From: Streptomyces sp. HNM0575
GTDB taxonomy: Bacteria; Actinomycetota; Actinomycetes; Streptomycetales; Streptomycetaceae
Direction of reading: 5' to 3'
Assembly (NCBI RefSeq): GCF_012726265.1
Contig: NZ_JAASAG010000001.1
Coordinates: 62,001 to 126,000 of the forward strand
DNA length: 64,000 bases
The notes below the pieces were generated by a model that saw only the letters and a list, made by a program, of their open reading frames with translations, did not search any database and was not told the origin of the DNA. Numbering within the stretch: the stretch's first letter is position 1; the number at the start of each line of letters is the position of its first letter. Positions 43,663 to 52,901 of this stretch are shown here, in pieces. Position numbers and translations under genes: made by a program.

Positions 43663-43854
43663 CTGGCAGCTGACAATTTCTGAAATCTGTCATCTGTCAG
43701 CTGTTATCTGCCAGCCGTCATCCGTTATCTGTCATCCGTCACCTGACGACTGCCATCTGTCACCTGTCACCTGTCATCCGTCATCCGTCGTCTGCCATCC
43801 GTCACCTGTCATCTGACCGCTGACCGCTGACCGCTGACACCTGACGACCGTCAT
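43663..43854. repeat. Heptanucleotide tandem array (CTGTCAT/CCGTCAC type)
   Basis: About 26 seven-base units downstream of hpd: CTGTCAT, CTGTCAG, CTGCCAG, CCGTCAT, CTGTCAC, CTGACCG and so on, many in exact register. Near its start CAGCTGACA (43667-43675) pairs with TGTCAGCTG (43695-43703). The remaining parts of the 495-base gap 43484-43978 are GC-rich with GGGGCGTGCCTTGGC repeats at about 43515-43565 and no gene. Confidence 0.85.
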
Positions 43855-43978
43855 CGCCCACATGAAACCCGCGCCACCGCACACGGCGCGCCCCCGGAGG
43901 GTCCCGCCCCTGCGCCGCCCGCGCAGGGCCCGGCAGCCGGCCCTTCCCGGCGCCGCGAGCAGGTGCGACGCTTTGTCC

Positions 43979-45346
43979 ATGAGCGAGTTGACCCAGCGGC
44001 TCAGGGACGGCCTGCCCGAGGACGCCGTACTCACCGACCCCGACGTGACCGGCTCCTACGCCCGCGACATGGCCGACTTCTGCGAGGCGGGCACCCCCGC
44101 CGTCGTCGTGCTGCCGCGCACGGTCGAGCAGGTGCAGCACGTGATGCTTACGGCGACGGCTCTTCGCGTCCCCGTCGTACCGCAGGGCGCCCGGACCGGA
44201 CTCTCCGGGGCGGCGAACGCCTCCGACGGCTGCATCGTGCTCTCCCTGCTCCGCATGGACCGCATCCTGGAGATCAGCCCCGCCGACCGCGTCGCCGTCG
44301 TCGAGCCCGGCGTGGTCAACGCCGCGCTCTCCCGTGCGGTCGGCGAATACGGCCTGAACTACCCGCCGGACCCCAGCAGTTGGGAGCAGTGCACCATCGG
44401 TGGCAACATCGGCACGGCCGCGGGCGGACTGTGCTGCGTGAAGTACGGGGTCACGGCCGAGTACGTGCTGGGCCTCGACGTCGTGCTGGCCGACGGCCGG
44501 TTGATCTCCACGGGCCGCCGCACCGCGAAGGGCGTCGCGGGGTACGACCTGACGCGGCTGTTCGTGGGCTCCGAGGGCAGTCTCGGCGTGGTCGTGGGCG
44601 CCGCGCTCGCGCTGAAGCCGCGGCCGCCGCAACAGCTGGCGCTGGCGGCCGAGTTCCCCTCGGCGCGGGCCGCGGGAGACGCGGTCGCCCGGGTCATGGA
44701 GAGCGGTCATGTGCCGTCGCTGATGGAGCTGATGGACCGCACCACGCTGCGCGCCGTCAACGACCTGACCCACATGGGACTTCCCGACTCCACCGAGGCG
44801 CTGCTGCTCGTCGCGTTCGACACCCACGATCCCGCCGCCGACCTCGCGGCGGTCGGCGCGCTGTGCGAGGCGGCGGGCGCGAGCCAGGTCGTACCGGCCG
44901 ACACCCCCGCCGAGTCGGAGCTGCTGTTGCAGGCCCGGCGCAGCGTGCACTGGGCGCTGGAGGCGCTGCCGGGCACGACGATGATCGACGACGTGTGCGT
45001 GCCCCGTACGAGGCTGGCCGACATGCTGGAGGGCACCGCCGCCGTCAGCGAGAAGTACGGCCTGACCATCGGCGTGTGCGCCCACGCCGGCGACGGCAAC
45101 ACCCACCCGACCGTCTGCTTCGACCCGGACGACGAGGACGAGACGCGCCGCGCGCACGAGGCCTTCGACGCCGTGATGGCGCTCGGCCTGGAGCTGGGCG
45201 GCACCATCACCGGCGAACACGGCGTGGGCGTACTGAAGAAGGAGTGGCTGGCCCGCGAACTGGGCCCGGAACAGCTGGAGTTGCAGCGCAGCATCAAGCA
45301 GGTCTTCGATCCGCTGGGCCTGCTCAACCCCGGCAAGGTCCTCTGA
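43979..45346 (+). CDS. FAD-linked oxidase (glycolate/D-lactate dehydrogenase GlcD-like)
   Basis: 455 residues from ATG 43979 (an upstream open frame is Arg/Pro-rich and rejected). The FAD_binding_4 domain shows VPVVPQGARTGLSGAANA and the following SWEQCTIGGNIGTAAGGLCCVKYG. The C-terminal FAD-oxidase domain ends VCAHAGDGNTHP, TGEHGVGVLKKEWL and DPLGLLNPGKVL. It oxidises a 2-hydroxy acid. Its neighbour on the plus strand is hpd, but no pathway link is evident. Confidence 0.88.
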   Translation: MSELTQRLRDGLPEDAVLTDPDVTGSYARDMADFCEAGTPAVVVLPRTVEQVQHVMLTATALRVPVVPQGARTGLSGAANASDGCIVLSLLRMDRILEISPADRVAVVEPGVVNAALSRAVGEYGLNYPPDPSSWEQCTIGGNIGTAAGGLCCVKYGVTAEYVLGLDVVLADGRLISTGRRTAKGVAGYDLTRLFVGSEGSLGVVVGAALALKPRPPQQLALAAEFPSARAAGDAVARVMESGHVPSLMELMDRTTLRAVNDLTHMGLPDSTEALLLVAFDTHDPAADLAAVGALCEAAGASQVVPADTPAESELLLQARRSVHWALEALPGTTMIDDVCVPRTRLADMLEGTAAVSEKYGLTIGVCAHAGDGNTHPTVCFDPDDEDETRRAHEAFDAVMALGLELGGTITGEHGVGVLKKEWLARELGPEQLELQRSIKQVFDPLGLLNPGKVL

Positions 45347-45452
45347 CGCCTTTCGGGTACCCGCGCAGTCCCGGGGACGGCTCCGTGGACGTCGGGGCCG
45401 TGAGGGACGGGCGGCCCGCGCTCGGCCGCTCCCAACTTCCTTCCGTGCGTGG

Positions 45453-45495
45453 GACTTTCACGCTCGACGTGGATTCATCGGATCGAGTGAAAGTC
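45453..45495. terminator. Stem-loop between convergent oxidase and SsgA-like genes
   Basis: GACTTTCAC-g-CTCGA (from 45453) pairs with TCGAG-TGAAAGTC (to 45495), about 13 paired bases with a small bulge, ending 16 bases from the SsgA-like stop. It fits a bidirectional terminator. Confidence 0.55.
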
Positions 45496-45511
45496 GCAGG
45501 GAAAATCAGCC

Positions 45512-45988
45512 TCACACATCGCCGTCGACTGCCTCGTCCGACGGTGACGGGTCGGTCAGACACACGCCGTCGCCGTGCTGCCCGCGCAACAGCTCCGCCA
45601 ACGCGCTCTCCAGGCCCAGCACTTCGCCCTCCGCACCCGCCGGCACGGCACGGAGAGTCCGCTCCAGCCACCCGGACACCACTCCCGCGGGCGTCTCCAG
45701 CAGGGCGTCGCCGTCCGGTGAGGAGAGCGCCACACAGATCACGTCGCGCCCCTGCACCTTCGTGGGCCACACCCGTACGTCGCCTTCGCCGCAGGGGCGG
45801 AAGACGCCCTCGACCAGCAGTTCACGTGCGAACGTCCACGTGACGGGGGCGCCGGAGCCGACGTGGAAGGCGATGTGTGCGGCGTACGGATCGTCCGCCC
45901 GGTAGGTGAGGCGCGCTTGTACGGGAAGGCCGTGCTCCGGCGAGAGCACCAACCGGATCTCGAGTTCGCATTCGACGACGACGTTCAT
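45512..45988 (-). CDS. SsgA-like sporulation/cell-division regulator
   Basis: 158 residues from ATG 45988. The SALP pattern includes PVQARLTYRADDPYAAHIAFHVG, WTFARELLVEGV and GEGDVRVWP. These proteins guide peptidoglycan synthesis at sporulation septa and occur only in morphologically complex actinobacteria. The gene neighbourhood (hpd, FAD oxidase, RDD proteins) suggests SsgG of Streptomyces coelicolor, but I cannot confirm which paralogue this is. The C-terminal acidic tail (SPSDEAVDGDV) is longer than the basic ~140-residue form. Confidence 0.88.
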   Translation of the reverse strand: MNVVVECELEIRLVLSPEHGLPVQARLTYRADDPYAAHIAFHVGSGAPVTWTFARELLVEGVFRPCGEGDVRVWPTKVQGRDVICVALSSPDGDALLETPAGVVSGWLERTLRAVPAGAEGEVLGLESALAELLRGQHGDGVCLTDPSPSDEAVDGDV

Positions 45989-46253
45989 CGGACCGCCCTT
46001 TCGTGATCCCGCGATCAGTCGCGCAGCCTGTCCTGGCATGCACTGAAGAGGGCCCAGTCCGTGCCGGTTTCGCGTGTTGGCGTCATACTTCCTCCGGGAA
46101 CGGCGTACGCGTCCGGCTCGGGTGGGCAAGTTGCCGACCCTGTCTGGTAGATGTGGACACTACGCTTCACGGTTGCGCCGCGCCGGTCAACTGCGTAGCA
46201 AGTACAAGCCACAAGACGACACGACGGTCGAACAGATACGGGACCTGGACACT

Positions 46254-47966
46254 ATGAGCTCGCCCCTCTCAGGATCGTCCGGCGGCAACCCTGCCCCTGG
46301 CTTCTATCCGGACCCGTCCATCCCCGGCTACATCCGCTACTGGAACGGCACTTCGTGGGTTCCCGGCACCAGCCGCCCCGAACCGCAGGAGGGCGACGCG
46401 ATGCCCACGCCCCCGTCGGCGGCGGTGTCGTCCTCGGCGGTCGCGCCGCCCACCCGCGAGGAGCCGGCTCCCGCGGAGGAGACCGGTCCCGTCTTCCTCG
46501 ACGAGGACACCGGCGGCCTCTCACAGCTCGAAGTACGTCCGCGGGGCGAGGTCGCACAGGCCGGAGCCGGAGCCATCGACTGGGAGGACCCGAGCCGGCT
46601 GTACGGGCAGCGTCCCGAGCCGGCGTCGGCGTGGCAGGCCGACGCCTCGCACCAGGCGGGCTTCACAGGGCAGAGCGAGGAGCGCGTCTCGTGGGGGCGC
46701 GGCGAGAGCGGCGCCGAGCCCGCGGCCGACCCCGCTGCCGGTGCCGGTTTCGCGGCGGCCGATCCCCGCGGCGGCTGGGGACGTACGGGGGACGAGGTGG
46801 GCACCGGCGGGGACGCGCCCGCGGACCCCGCTGCCCCGGCGGCTCCCGCGGCGGATCCCCAGGGCCCCGCGGGTGCTGCGGGACCGGCGGGCACGCCGCA
46901 GCGTGACGGCACGTTCCAGATGCGCGCGATGAGCCCCGAGGCGCTCGGGCAGGCGGCGCAGGAGGCCCGCGACGCGAGCGGCGGCGTCGCCGCGCAGGGC
47001 GGCAGCTGTCAGCCCGAGCACACTGTCGGCCTGCGGCGCTCGGAGGTCGCCCAGTCCGGACCGTCCGCGTCGCAGCCACCGTCGCAGTCACCGTCACAGT
47101 CCGCGCCCGCGTCCCCGGCGCAGTCCGCCGCGGCACCCTCCACGCCCTCGGCACCTTCGGCTCCCTCCGTCCCGCACCAGGGCGCACCCGCGCAGCAGCC
47201 CCCCGCCCAGCAGCAGGCCCCTCAGCAGGCGGCCCCTCCGCAGGCCCCGCCCGCCGTACCGCAGCAGGGCGGCGTCCCGTCTCCCGGCCCCGCACAGCCG
47301 TCGTGGGCCCAGCAGGTTCACGACCTGGCGGGCGGCCAGGGCGGCCAGGGCGGTCCCGGCGGCGTTCCGGGCGCCGGCCCCGACCCGCAGGGCGCCCACG
47401 GTCAGGAAGGCGTGGTGCCGTGGCGCCCGCCGGTCGCGGACCCCTTCCAGTCCGCACAGATGGAGGCGCGTCCCGCCGCGCTCGGCAAGCGCTTCGCCGC
47501 CCGCCTCGTCGACGGCGTCCTCACCGGCGCCGTGGCCGCAGCAGTCGCGTTCCCGTTCGTCGGCGAGGCCGTGGACCACGTGCAGGGGAAGATCGACGCG
47601 GTGCGCAACGCGGGCGAGACCCGGACCGTCTGGCTGATCGACGGCACGACGGGCGGCTATCTCGCCCTCGTCCTCGGCGCCCTCCTCCTGTTCGGCCTGC
47701 TCTACGAGGTGCTGCCGACCAGCCGCTGGGGCCGCACCCTCGGCAAGAAGCTGTTCGGGCTGCGGGTGCTGACCATGGAGCAGCAGGACAAGCCCGGCTT
47801 CGGCAGCGCGCTGACGCGCTGGCTGACCTACGGTGTGCTGTCCGCCCTGGTGGTCGGCGTGGTCAACGTCCTGTGGTGCGTCTTCGACCGCCCCTGGCGC
47901 CAGTGCTGGCACGACAAGCTCGCGGGCACCTTCGTCTCCAAGGACTCGGGCGAGATCCGGCTCTGA
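46254..47966 (+). CDS. RDD family membrane protein with DUF2510 N-terminus
   Basis: 570 residues from ATG 46254. Residues about 15-40 form a DUF2510 tryptophan motif (PGFYPDPSIPGYIRYWNGTSWVPG). A disordered Pro/Gln/Ala linker of ~350 residues follows. The C-terminal RDD domain (ALGKRFAARLVDGVLTG through WGRTLGKKLFGLRVL) has three membrane spans. RDD proteins are poorly understood, sometimes linked to Na+/H+ transport. Divergent from the SsgA-like gene with 265 bases between. Confidence 0.87.
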   Translation: MSSPLSGSSGGNPAPGFYPDPSIPGYIRYWNGTSWVPGTSRPEPQEGDAMPTPPSAAVSSSAVAPPTREEPAPAEETGPVFLDEDTGGLSQLEVRPRGEVAQAGAGAIDWEDPSRLYGQRPEPASAWQADASHQAGFTGQSEERVSWGRGESGAEPAADPAAGAGFAAADPRGGWGRTGDEVGTGGDAPADPAAPAAPAADPQGPAGAAGPAGTPQRDGTFQMRAMSPEALGQAAQEARDASGGVAAQGGSCQPEHTVGLRRSEVAQSGPSASQPPSQSPSQSAPASPAQSAAAPSTPSAPSAPSVPHQGAPAQQPPAQQQAPQQAAPPQAPPAVPQQGGVPSPGPAQPSWAQQVHDLAGGQGGQGGPGGVPGAGPDPQGAHGQEGVVPWRPPVADPFQSAQMEARPAALGKRFAARLVDGVLTGAVAAAVAFPFVGEAVDHVQGKIDAVRNAGETRTVWLIDGTTGGYLALVLGALLLFGLLYEVLPTSRWGRTLGKKLFGLRVLTMEQQDKPGFGSALTRWLTYGVLSALVVGVVNVLWCVFDRPWRQCWHDKLAGTFVSKDSGEIRL

Positions 47967-48187
47967 GGGAGCCCCGCCGCTGAGGGAGGTCGGCCTTGGA
48001 GCGGTCCGCCGCTGAGCGAGATCGATCTCCGACCGCGGCCCGCCGCTGAGCCCGTATGACCGTAGGCGTACGGCAGGAGCACGGGCGGCGCACACCCTGT
48101 GCCCGGGGCTCTCGCGCACCCCACCCCTCGTCACCCCGATGACGCACGCCGGGTGCGAGGCGGCCCGTGCCGCGGTCCACTCGGCGC

Positions 48188-48835
48188 ATGAGTACGGATC
48201 AGCCCGGCGACGACCCGTTCCGCAAGAAGGAGCCGCCCGGCCAGGACCAGGACCCGGACGGGGCCTGGGGCCAGGCCCCCGGGCAGCGCCGCGAGCCGCC
48301 GAGGTACGGCGACTCCGCGGGCGGCGGCCCGTACGACCGCGGCCCCTACGCCTCCAACCCGTACGGCGACATCAACGGAGCCGCCGACCCCTTCGCCGGC
48401 ATGCCGCCCCTCGCCTCACGCGGCAGGCGCCTGCTCGCGCGCATCATCGACGCCCTGCTCATCGGGATCCCGGTCGGCCTCATCATGACGTTCGCGCAAG
48501 GGGGTTGGGCCACGGGCGACGACGGGCGCGCCTACGGCCAGCAGGCCGTCTACACGCTCGTCTACCTGATCTACGAGGGGCTGATGCTCACCAACTCCGG
48601 CCAGACCGTGGGCAAGAAGCTGATGCGCATCAGGGTCGCGGTGCTCGCCGACGGCAGCGTGCCGCGAGGAGCCCCCGGCTGGCTGCGCTCCCTCGTCTAC
48701 CACGTGCCGCCGCTGGTGCCGTGCGTCGGCTTCGTCTTCTGGCTCGCGAACGTGCTCTTCTGCACCTGGGACAAGCCGTATCAGCAGTGCCTGCATGACA
48801 AGGCGGCCAAGACGGTGGTCGTGGCGGCCGATTGA
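48188..48835 (+). CDS. RDD family membrane protein
   Basis: 215 residues from ATG 48188; 221 bases after the first RDD gene. N-terminal ~75 residues are hydrophilic with Pro/Gly/Asp. The RDD domain is LASRGRRLLARIIDALLIGIP, with GQTVGKKLMRIRVAVLAD and a last DKPYQQCLHDKAAKTVVV. It looks like a tandem duplicate of the upstream gene but lacks DUF2510. Confidence 0.87.
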   Translation: MSTDQPGDDPFRKKEPPGQDQDPDGAWGQAPGQRREPPRYGDSAGGGPYDRGPYASNPYGDINGAADPFAGMPPLASRGRRLLARIIDALLIGIPVGLIMTFAQGGWATGDDGRAYGQQAVYTLVYLIYEGLMLTNSGQTVGKKLMRIRVAVLADGSVPRGAPGWLRSLVYHVPPLVPCVGFVFWLANVLFCTWDKPYQQCLHDKAAKTVVVAAD

Positions 48836-48925
48836 CCCGCGGCACGGGAAGGCGCGGACGCCGGACGGCCGATGGGACTCCGCCGGTCCCGGTCCCGTCG
48901 GCCCGTGCCCGAACAGGTGCCGGTT

Positions 48926-49261
48926 TCAGGAGCGCAGCGAAGGCTCCGCCACGCGCCGTGCCGCCCGTGCCCGTGCGGCCGCCGAAGCGGCGTCGTGGCG
49001 CGCGTGGATGCGGGAGGCCGTGGCCGTACGGGCGGTCCTGACCGCGGACTTGGCGCGCGACGGCGAGTCCGTACGCACGCGGCGGGCCGTCCGCACTCCC
49101 GGAGCGGTGAGTGCCACCAGCACACCGACGGCGAGTGCGACCACGGCGATCAGCGCGACTCCCGGCCCCGATGGAGTCCGGGAGAGCAGGAGCATCGCGA
49201 GGGTCGAGCAGACGACGGTGACCGAACCATAAGCGAGCTGTGCGGGGGTCGGACGCGGCAT
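48926..49261 (-). CDS. Small two-span membrane protein with basic tail
   Basis: 111 residues from ATG 49261. Two hydrophobic helices (LAYGSVTVVCSTLAMLLLS and VALIAVVALAVGVLVALTA) are followed by an Arg/Ala-rich cytoplasmic tail (HARHDAASAAARARAARR). No family recognised. Divergent from the M6 protease gene. Confidence 0.6.
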   Translation of the reverse strand: MPRPTPAQLAYGSVTVVCSTLAMLLLSRTPSGPGVALIAVVALAVGVLVALTAPGVRTARRVRTDSPSRAKSAVRTARTATASRIHARHDAASAAARARAARRVAEPSLRS

Positions 49262-49622
49262 GGCGTGATCCGTCCTCGGGGAGACGTGTCGGGAGTTGGG
49301 CCGTCGGTCGGGCCGGAACGAACAAGGCACGCAGTGCCCGTCATCCGACTCTACGGTCCGGGATTCCCGGACGGACACCACGGTAAGCGTGAGCCCGCAC
49401 ACGTCGAAGTCGCACAGGGGGCGCACAGTCGCACGGCGGCCCGTCCGTCCCGACTGGCGGACACCGGCGGCCGGTTGGGCGGTGCGCCGGGCGGCCCGTC
49501 CGGCGGCACGGGACCAGTTCGCGAATCCACGTGTCGAGGTGGTATCAGGGTCTGTCTTTTCTCACTCCGCTGCTGTCCAATACCTCTGTCCATCACACTC
49601 CACAGGGGAGGGCACCGCAGAG
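49262..49622. other. Promoter region of the M6 protease gene, no gene seen
   Basis: 361 bases between the small membrane protein and the protease. The last ~80 bases before 49623 are less GC-rich (about 49550-49590: TCTGTCTTTTCTCACTCCGC and on) and are the likely promoter and untranslated region. No clear operator. Confidence 0.4.
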
Positions 49623-52010
49623 GTGAACGGCAGACGGAGATCCAAAAGACCGAGGCTGGGGGCGCTGACGGTAGCCGTCGCGGCGATCGGCGCGACCGCA
49701 CTGATACCCGCGAGTGCGGCACAGGCCCAGCAGGCGCCCGGTTCCGCGGCGAAGGCGGCACACCCTGCGCCGCAGTCCGCGGCGGCGCAGCCCGGAGCGC
49801 CCGGCGGCGCCCGGGACGGGCACAGCGAGGACAACCTCAGGGGCCCGTTCGACAAGAAGCAGGATGCCCAACGCCAGGCGGCCCTGGAGCAGTTGGCACG
49901 GGGTGACGCCGAGAAGGTCCAGCGCAAGGGCTCCGAGGTGGTGAAGCTCGACGACGGCAAGTACGTCGAGCTGGCACGTCAGAAGACGGACAAGATATTC
50001 ACCATCCTCGTCGAGTTCGGCGACAAGGTGGACGACGAGTACGGCGGCGACCCCGGCCCCCTGCACAACAAGATCCCGGCGCCGGACCGCGACAAGGACA
50101 ACTCCACTTACTGGAAGAAGGACTTCGACAAGGAGCACTTCCAGAAGACCTACTTCTCGGGCGACACCGAGGACTCGGTCAAGAGCTACTACGAGAAGCA
50201 GTCCTCCGGCCGCTACTCCGTCGACGGCACGGTCTCCGACTGGGTCAAGGTCGACTACAACGAGGCCCGTTACGGCTCCAACTACTGCGGCGACACCAAC
50301 TGCCCCACCGTGTGGGACGCCATACGCGACGGTGTCGAGAAGTGGGTCGAGGACCAGAAGGCGGCCGGCAAGAGCGACAAGGAGATCGCCGACGCGGTCG
50401 CGGAGTACGACAAGTGGGACCGCTACGACTTCGACGAGGACGGGAACTTCAACGAACCCGACGGCTACATCGACCACTTCCAGTTCGTCCACGCCGGTGA
50501 GGACGAGTCGGCGGGCGGCGGAGCCGAGGGCGAGAACGCCATCTGGGCGCACCGCTGGTACGCGTACGGCAGCGACGCCGGCAAGACCGGCCCCGAGGAC
50601 AACAAGGCCGGCGGCACCGAGATCGGCAAGAGCGGCATCTGGGTCGGCGACTACACCGCGCAGCCCGAGAACGGCGGACTCGGCGTCTTCGTCCACGAAT
50701 ACGGCCACGACCTCGGTCTGCCGGACCACTACGACACCACCGGCGAGGGCGAGAACTCCGTCGGCTTCTGGTCGATCATGTCCGTGGGCTCCTGGCTCAA
50801 CAAGGGCAAGGACGCCATCGGCGACTCCGCGGGCGACATGAGCGCGTGGGACAAGCTCCAACTCGGCTGGCTGGACTACGACAAGGCGAAGGCGGCCACC
50901 AAGTCGCAGCACACGCTGGGCACGCACTCCTACCAGACGAAGAACAAGCAGGCGCTGGTCGTGGAGTTGCCGGAGAAGGACGTCACCACCACCATCACCA
51001 AGCCCGCGGAGGGCGAGAAGCAGTGGTGGAGCGGCAGCGGCGACGACCTGCGCAACACCCTGACCCGCAGCGTGGATCTGACGGGCAAGTCCAAGGCCTC
51101 GCTGGACCTTCAGGGTTGGTGGGACATCGAGGAGAACTACGACTTCCTCTACACCGAGGTCTCCACGGACGGCGAGAACTGGACGCCGATCGACGGCACG
51201 GCCGACGGAAAGCCCCTCCCGCACGACGGCAGCGACCAGCCCGGGCTGACCGGTGTCTCGAAGTCCTACCGCGATCTCTCCTTCCCTCTCGACAAGTTCG
51301 CAGGGAAGAAGATTGATGTTCGCTTCCGTTATCTGACGGATGGTGGAGTGGCTCAGAAGGGCTTTGCCGCGGACGCGATCAGCGTCACCGCGGACGGTAA
51401 GAAGCTCTTCGAGGACGGCGCCGAGGGCGACAGCGACAACGGCTGGGAGAAGAAGGGGTTCTCGCGCATCGGGGAGTCCTTCACGAAGCCCTACGCGCAG
51501 TTCTACATCGCCGAGAACCGCAACCACGTCTCGTACGACAAGGCGCTCAACTACGGCCCGTACAACTTCGGTTGGGCCTCCACGAAGCCCGACTGGGTCG
51601 AGCGCTACGCGTACGAGAAGGGTCTGCTCGTCTGGCTCTGGGACACGTCTCAGCTGGACAACAACGTCTCGGCCCACCCGGGCAAGGGCCTGATCCTGCC
51701 GGTGGACGCGCATGCGAAACCGGCGGTGTGGGCGGACGGCAAGCCGCTGCGCAACCGGATGCAGGCGTACGACTCGCCCTTCGGAAAATACTCCACAGGC
51801 GGGATCGAGCTTCACAACGACGGAGAAGCGGTGACGGTCGGCCCCAAGAAGGCCGTATCGGTCTTCGACGATCACAACGGGACGTACTGGTACAAGTCGA
51901 ACCCGACACAGGGAGTGAAGGTTCCGGACACCGGAACCCAGCTCAAGATCGTCAAGCAGCCCCGCTCGGGTAAGACGATCACCCTCCAAGTGAGACCTTC
52001 CACAAATTAA
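49623..52010 (+). CDS. Secreted M6 family metalloprotease (immune inhibitor A type)
   Basis: 795 residues from GTG 49623, where the basic N-terminus and signal peptide begin (RPRLGALTVAVAAIGATAL, cleavage near ASAAQA). A propeptide of about 120 residues follows. The zinc motif HEYGH is at 358-362, extended as GLPDHYDT, the M6 signature. The C-terminal half (about 430-795) is a beta-rich immune inhibitor A domain of unclear role. It is an extracellular protease; substrates unknown. Bases 51301-51365 use markedly less GC-rich codons than their surroundings. Confidence 0.92.
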   Translation: MNGRRRSKRPRLGALTVAVAAIGATALIPASAAQAQQAPGSAAKAAHPAPQSAAAQPGAPGGARDGHSEDNLRGPFDKKQDAQRQAALEQLARGDAEKVQRKGSEVVKLDDGKYVELARQKTDKIFTILVEFGDKVDDEYGGDPGPLHNKIPAPDRDKDNSTYWKKDFDKEHFQKTYFSGDTEDSVKSYYEKQSSGRYSVDGTVSDWVKVDYNEARYGSNYCGDTNCPTVWDAIRDGVEKWVEDQKAAGKSDKEIADAVAEYDKWDRYDFDEDGNFNEPDGYIDHFQFVHAGEDESAGGGAEGENAIWAHRWYAYGSDAGKTGPEDNKAGGTEIGKSGIWVGDYTAQPENGGLGVFVHEYGHDLGLPDHYDTTGEGENSVGFWSIMSVGSWLNKGKDAIGDSAGDMSAWDKLQLGWLDYDKAKAATKSQHTLGTHSYQTKNKQALVVELPEKDVTTTITKPAEGEKQWWSGSGDDLRNTLTRSVDLTGKSKASLDLQGWWDIEENYDFLYTEVSTDGENWTPIDGTADGKPLPHDGSDQPGLTGVSKSYRDLSFPLDKFAGKKIDVRFRYLTDGGVAQKGFAADAISVTADGKKLFEDGAEGDSDNGWEKKGFSRIGESFTKPYAQFYIAENRNHVSYDKALNYGPYNFGWASTKPDWVERYAYEKGLLVWLWDTSQLDNNVSAHPGKGLILPVDAHAKPAVWADGKPLRNRMQAYDSPFGKYSTGGIELHNDGEAVTVGPKKAVSVFDDHNGTYWYKSNPTQGVKVPDTGTQLKIVKQPRSGKTITLQVRPSTN

Positions 52011-52035
52011 TTTGCATCGTTGCAGGTCAAAACAT

Positions 52036-52072
52036 GATCGGCCGTTGCCCCCCTGGCGGGCAGCGGCCGATC
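52036..52072 (+). terminator. Strong stem-loop terminator after the M6 protease gene
   Basis: Arms of 15 bases (52036-52050 and 52058-52072, GATCGGCCGTTGCCC with GGGCAGCGGCCGATC; one T-G pair) enclose a seven-base loop, 25 bases after the stop. No U tract follows beyond GCGTTT. Confidence 0.8.
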
Positions 52073-52141
52073 GCGTTTAGATGCCTGTGACGGGCCTCCT
52101 CGGAGGTCCACCGGAACAGTCTCGCGGGGGTGTTGTTGATC

Positions 52142-52672
52142 ATGGCTGGAGGCGGATTCGTCCAGCTGCCGGACGGGAGCGTGATCGTCGCGCTCACCCT
52201 TCCGGTCCCGGCCCAGCGCGCAGCCAGGCACGCGGAGCCGGACACGGGGGCGACCCCGGACGCGGGCCCGGAACCGGTCGCTGAGGACCGGCAGCCCGGC
52301 CCCGTACGGCAGGGCCGCAGGGGCGGCCCGCACGACGGCCTCATGCCGGAGCGGCGGAGCTGGTCCGCGCACGCGGACGAGGCCCATACGGTGCGTGCCG
52401 TGACCGCCAGGCGGTACGGCGACGAGCCGCGCGTACGCGTGCTCGTGCACTCGCTCAACCGGGCCCGCGCCCTGACCCGGCTGCGGAACCTGGGCATGCG
52501 GGCGGTCTACCTGCGGGGCAACGCGGAGCCGCCGTCCGCCGACGAGATCACGGCCGTGCTGCACCATCCCGACGGGCTGGTGTGGCGCACGAGCCCGGGC
52601 GACGACCGCGAGTCCTGGCACCCGATCGAGTCCCTGCTGCGCCCCTCGGACCGCGGGGTCCGCACGGGGTAG
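52142..52672 (+). CDS. Hypothetical protein, predicted nucleic-acid or regulatory type unknown
   Basis: 176 residues from ATG 52142. The first 25 residues are hydrophobic (MAGGGFVQLPDGSVIVALTLPVP) but not a clean signal peptide. The second half has ordered segments RVRVLVHSLNRARALTRLRNLGMRAVYLRGN and ADEITAVLHHPDGLVWR. No domain is recognised. It converges with pncA; an 18-base palindrome lies between. Confidence 0.6.
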   Translation: MAGGGFVQLPDGSVIVALTLPVPAQRAARHAEPDTGATPDAGPEPVAEDRQPGPVRQGRRGGPHDGLMPERRSWSAHADEAHTVRAVTARRYGDEPRVRVLVHSLNRARALTRLRNLGMRAVYLRGNAEPPSADEITAVLHHPDGLVWRTSPGDDRESWHPIESLLRPSDRGVRTG

Positions 52673-52843
52673 CCCCGCGGAGAGCCCTGCCGGGCGTGCG
52701 CCACGGGCGTGCGCCCGCGGGGCGCGTGCGGCGCCGCCGGGGGTGTGCCGCGGGCGTCCCGGGCGTGGCCGTCTCGTGCCGTCGGGCCGCCGTGCTCTCG
52801 CCGCCGGGCTGTCGCTGTCGTGTCCGACCGCGCCGGGACGCGG

Positions 52844-52861
52844 CGCGGGCTCGAGCCCGCG
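52844..52861. terminator. Perfect 18-base palindrome between convergent genes
   Basis: CGCGGGCTCGAGCCCGCG lies 40 bases from the pncA stop and could act as a tight bidirectional terminator. The surrounding gap 52673-52901 is GC-rich and has no gene. Confidence 0.4.
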
Positions 52862-52901
52862 TGGGCCGGGGCCGGGCGCCGGCCCGGCTACCGCAGGCCG
52901 C

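Noticed and set aside
43663..43854. Array considered as CRISPR
   Set aside because: Units are seven bases with no separate spacers and no cas genes nearby; it is a tandem heptamer array.
49593..51989. 798-codon minus-strand open frame
   Set aside because: Exactly antisense to the M6 protease, which has a signal peptide and HEYGH motif.
52844..52861. Palindrome as an attachment or restriction-type site
   Set aside because: It stands alone between convergent genes in GC-rich DNA with no integrase nearby; terminator is the simpler reading.
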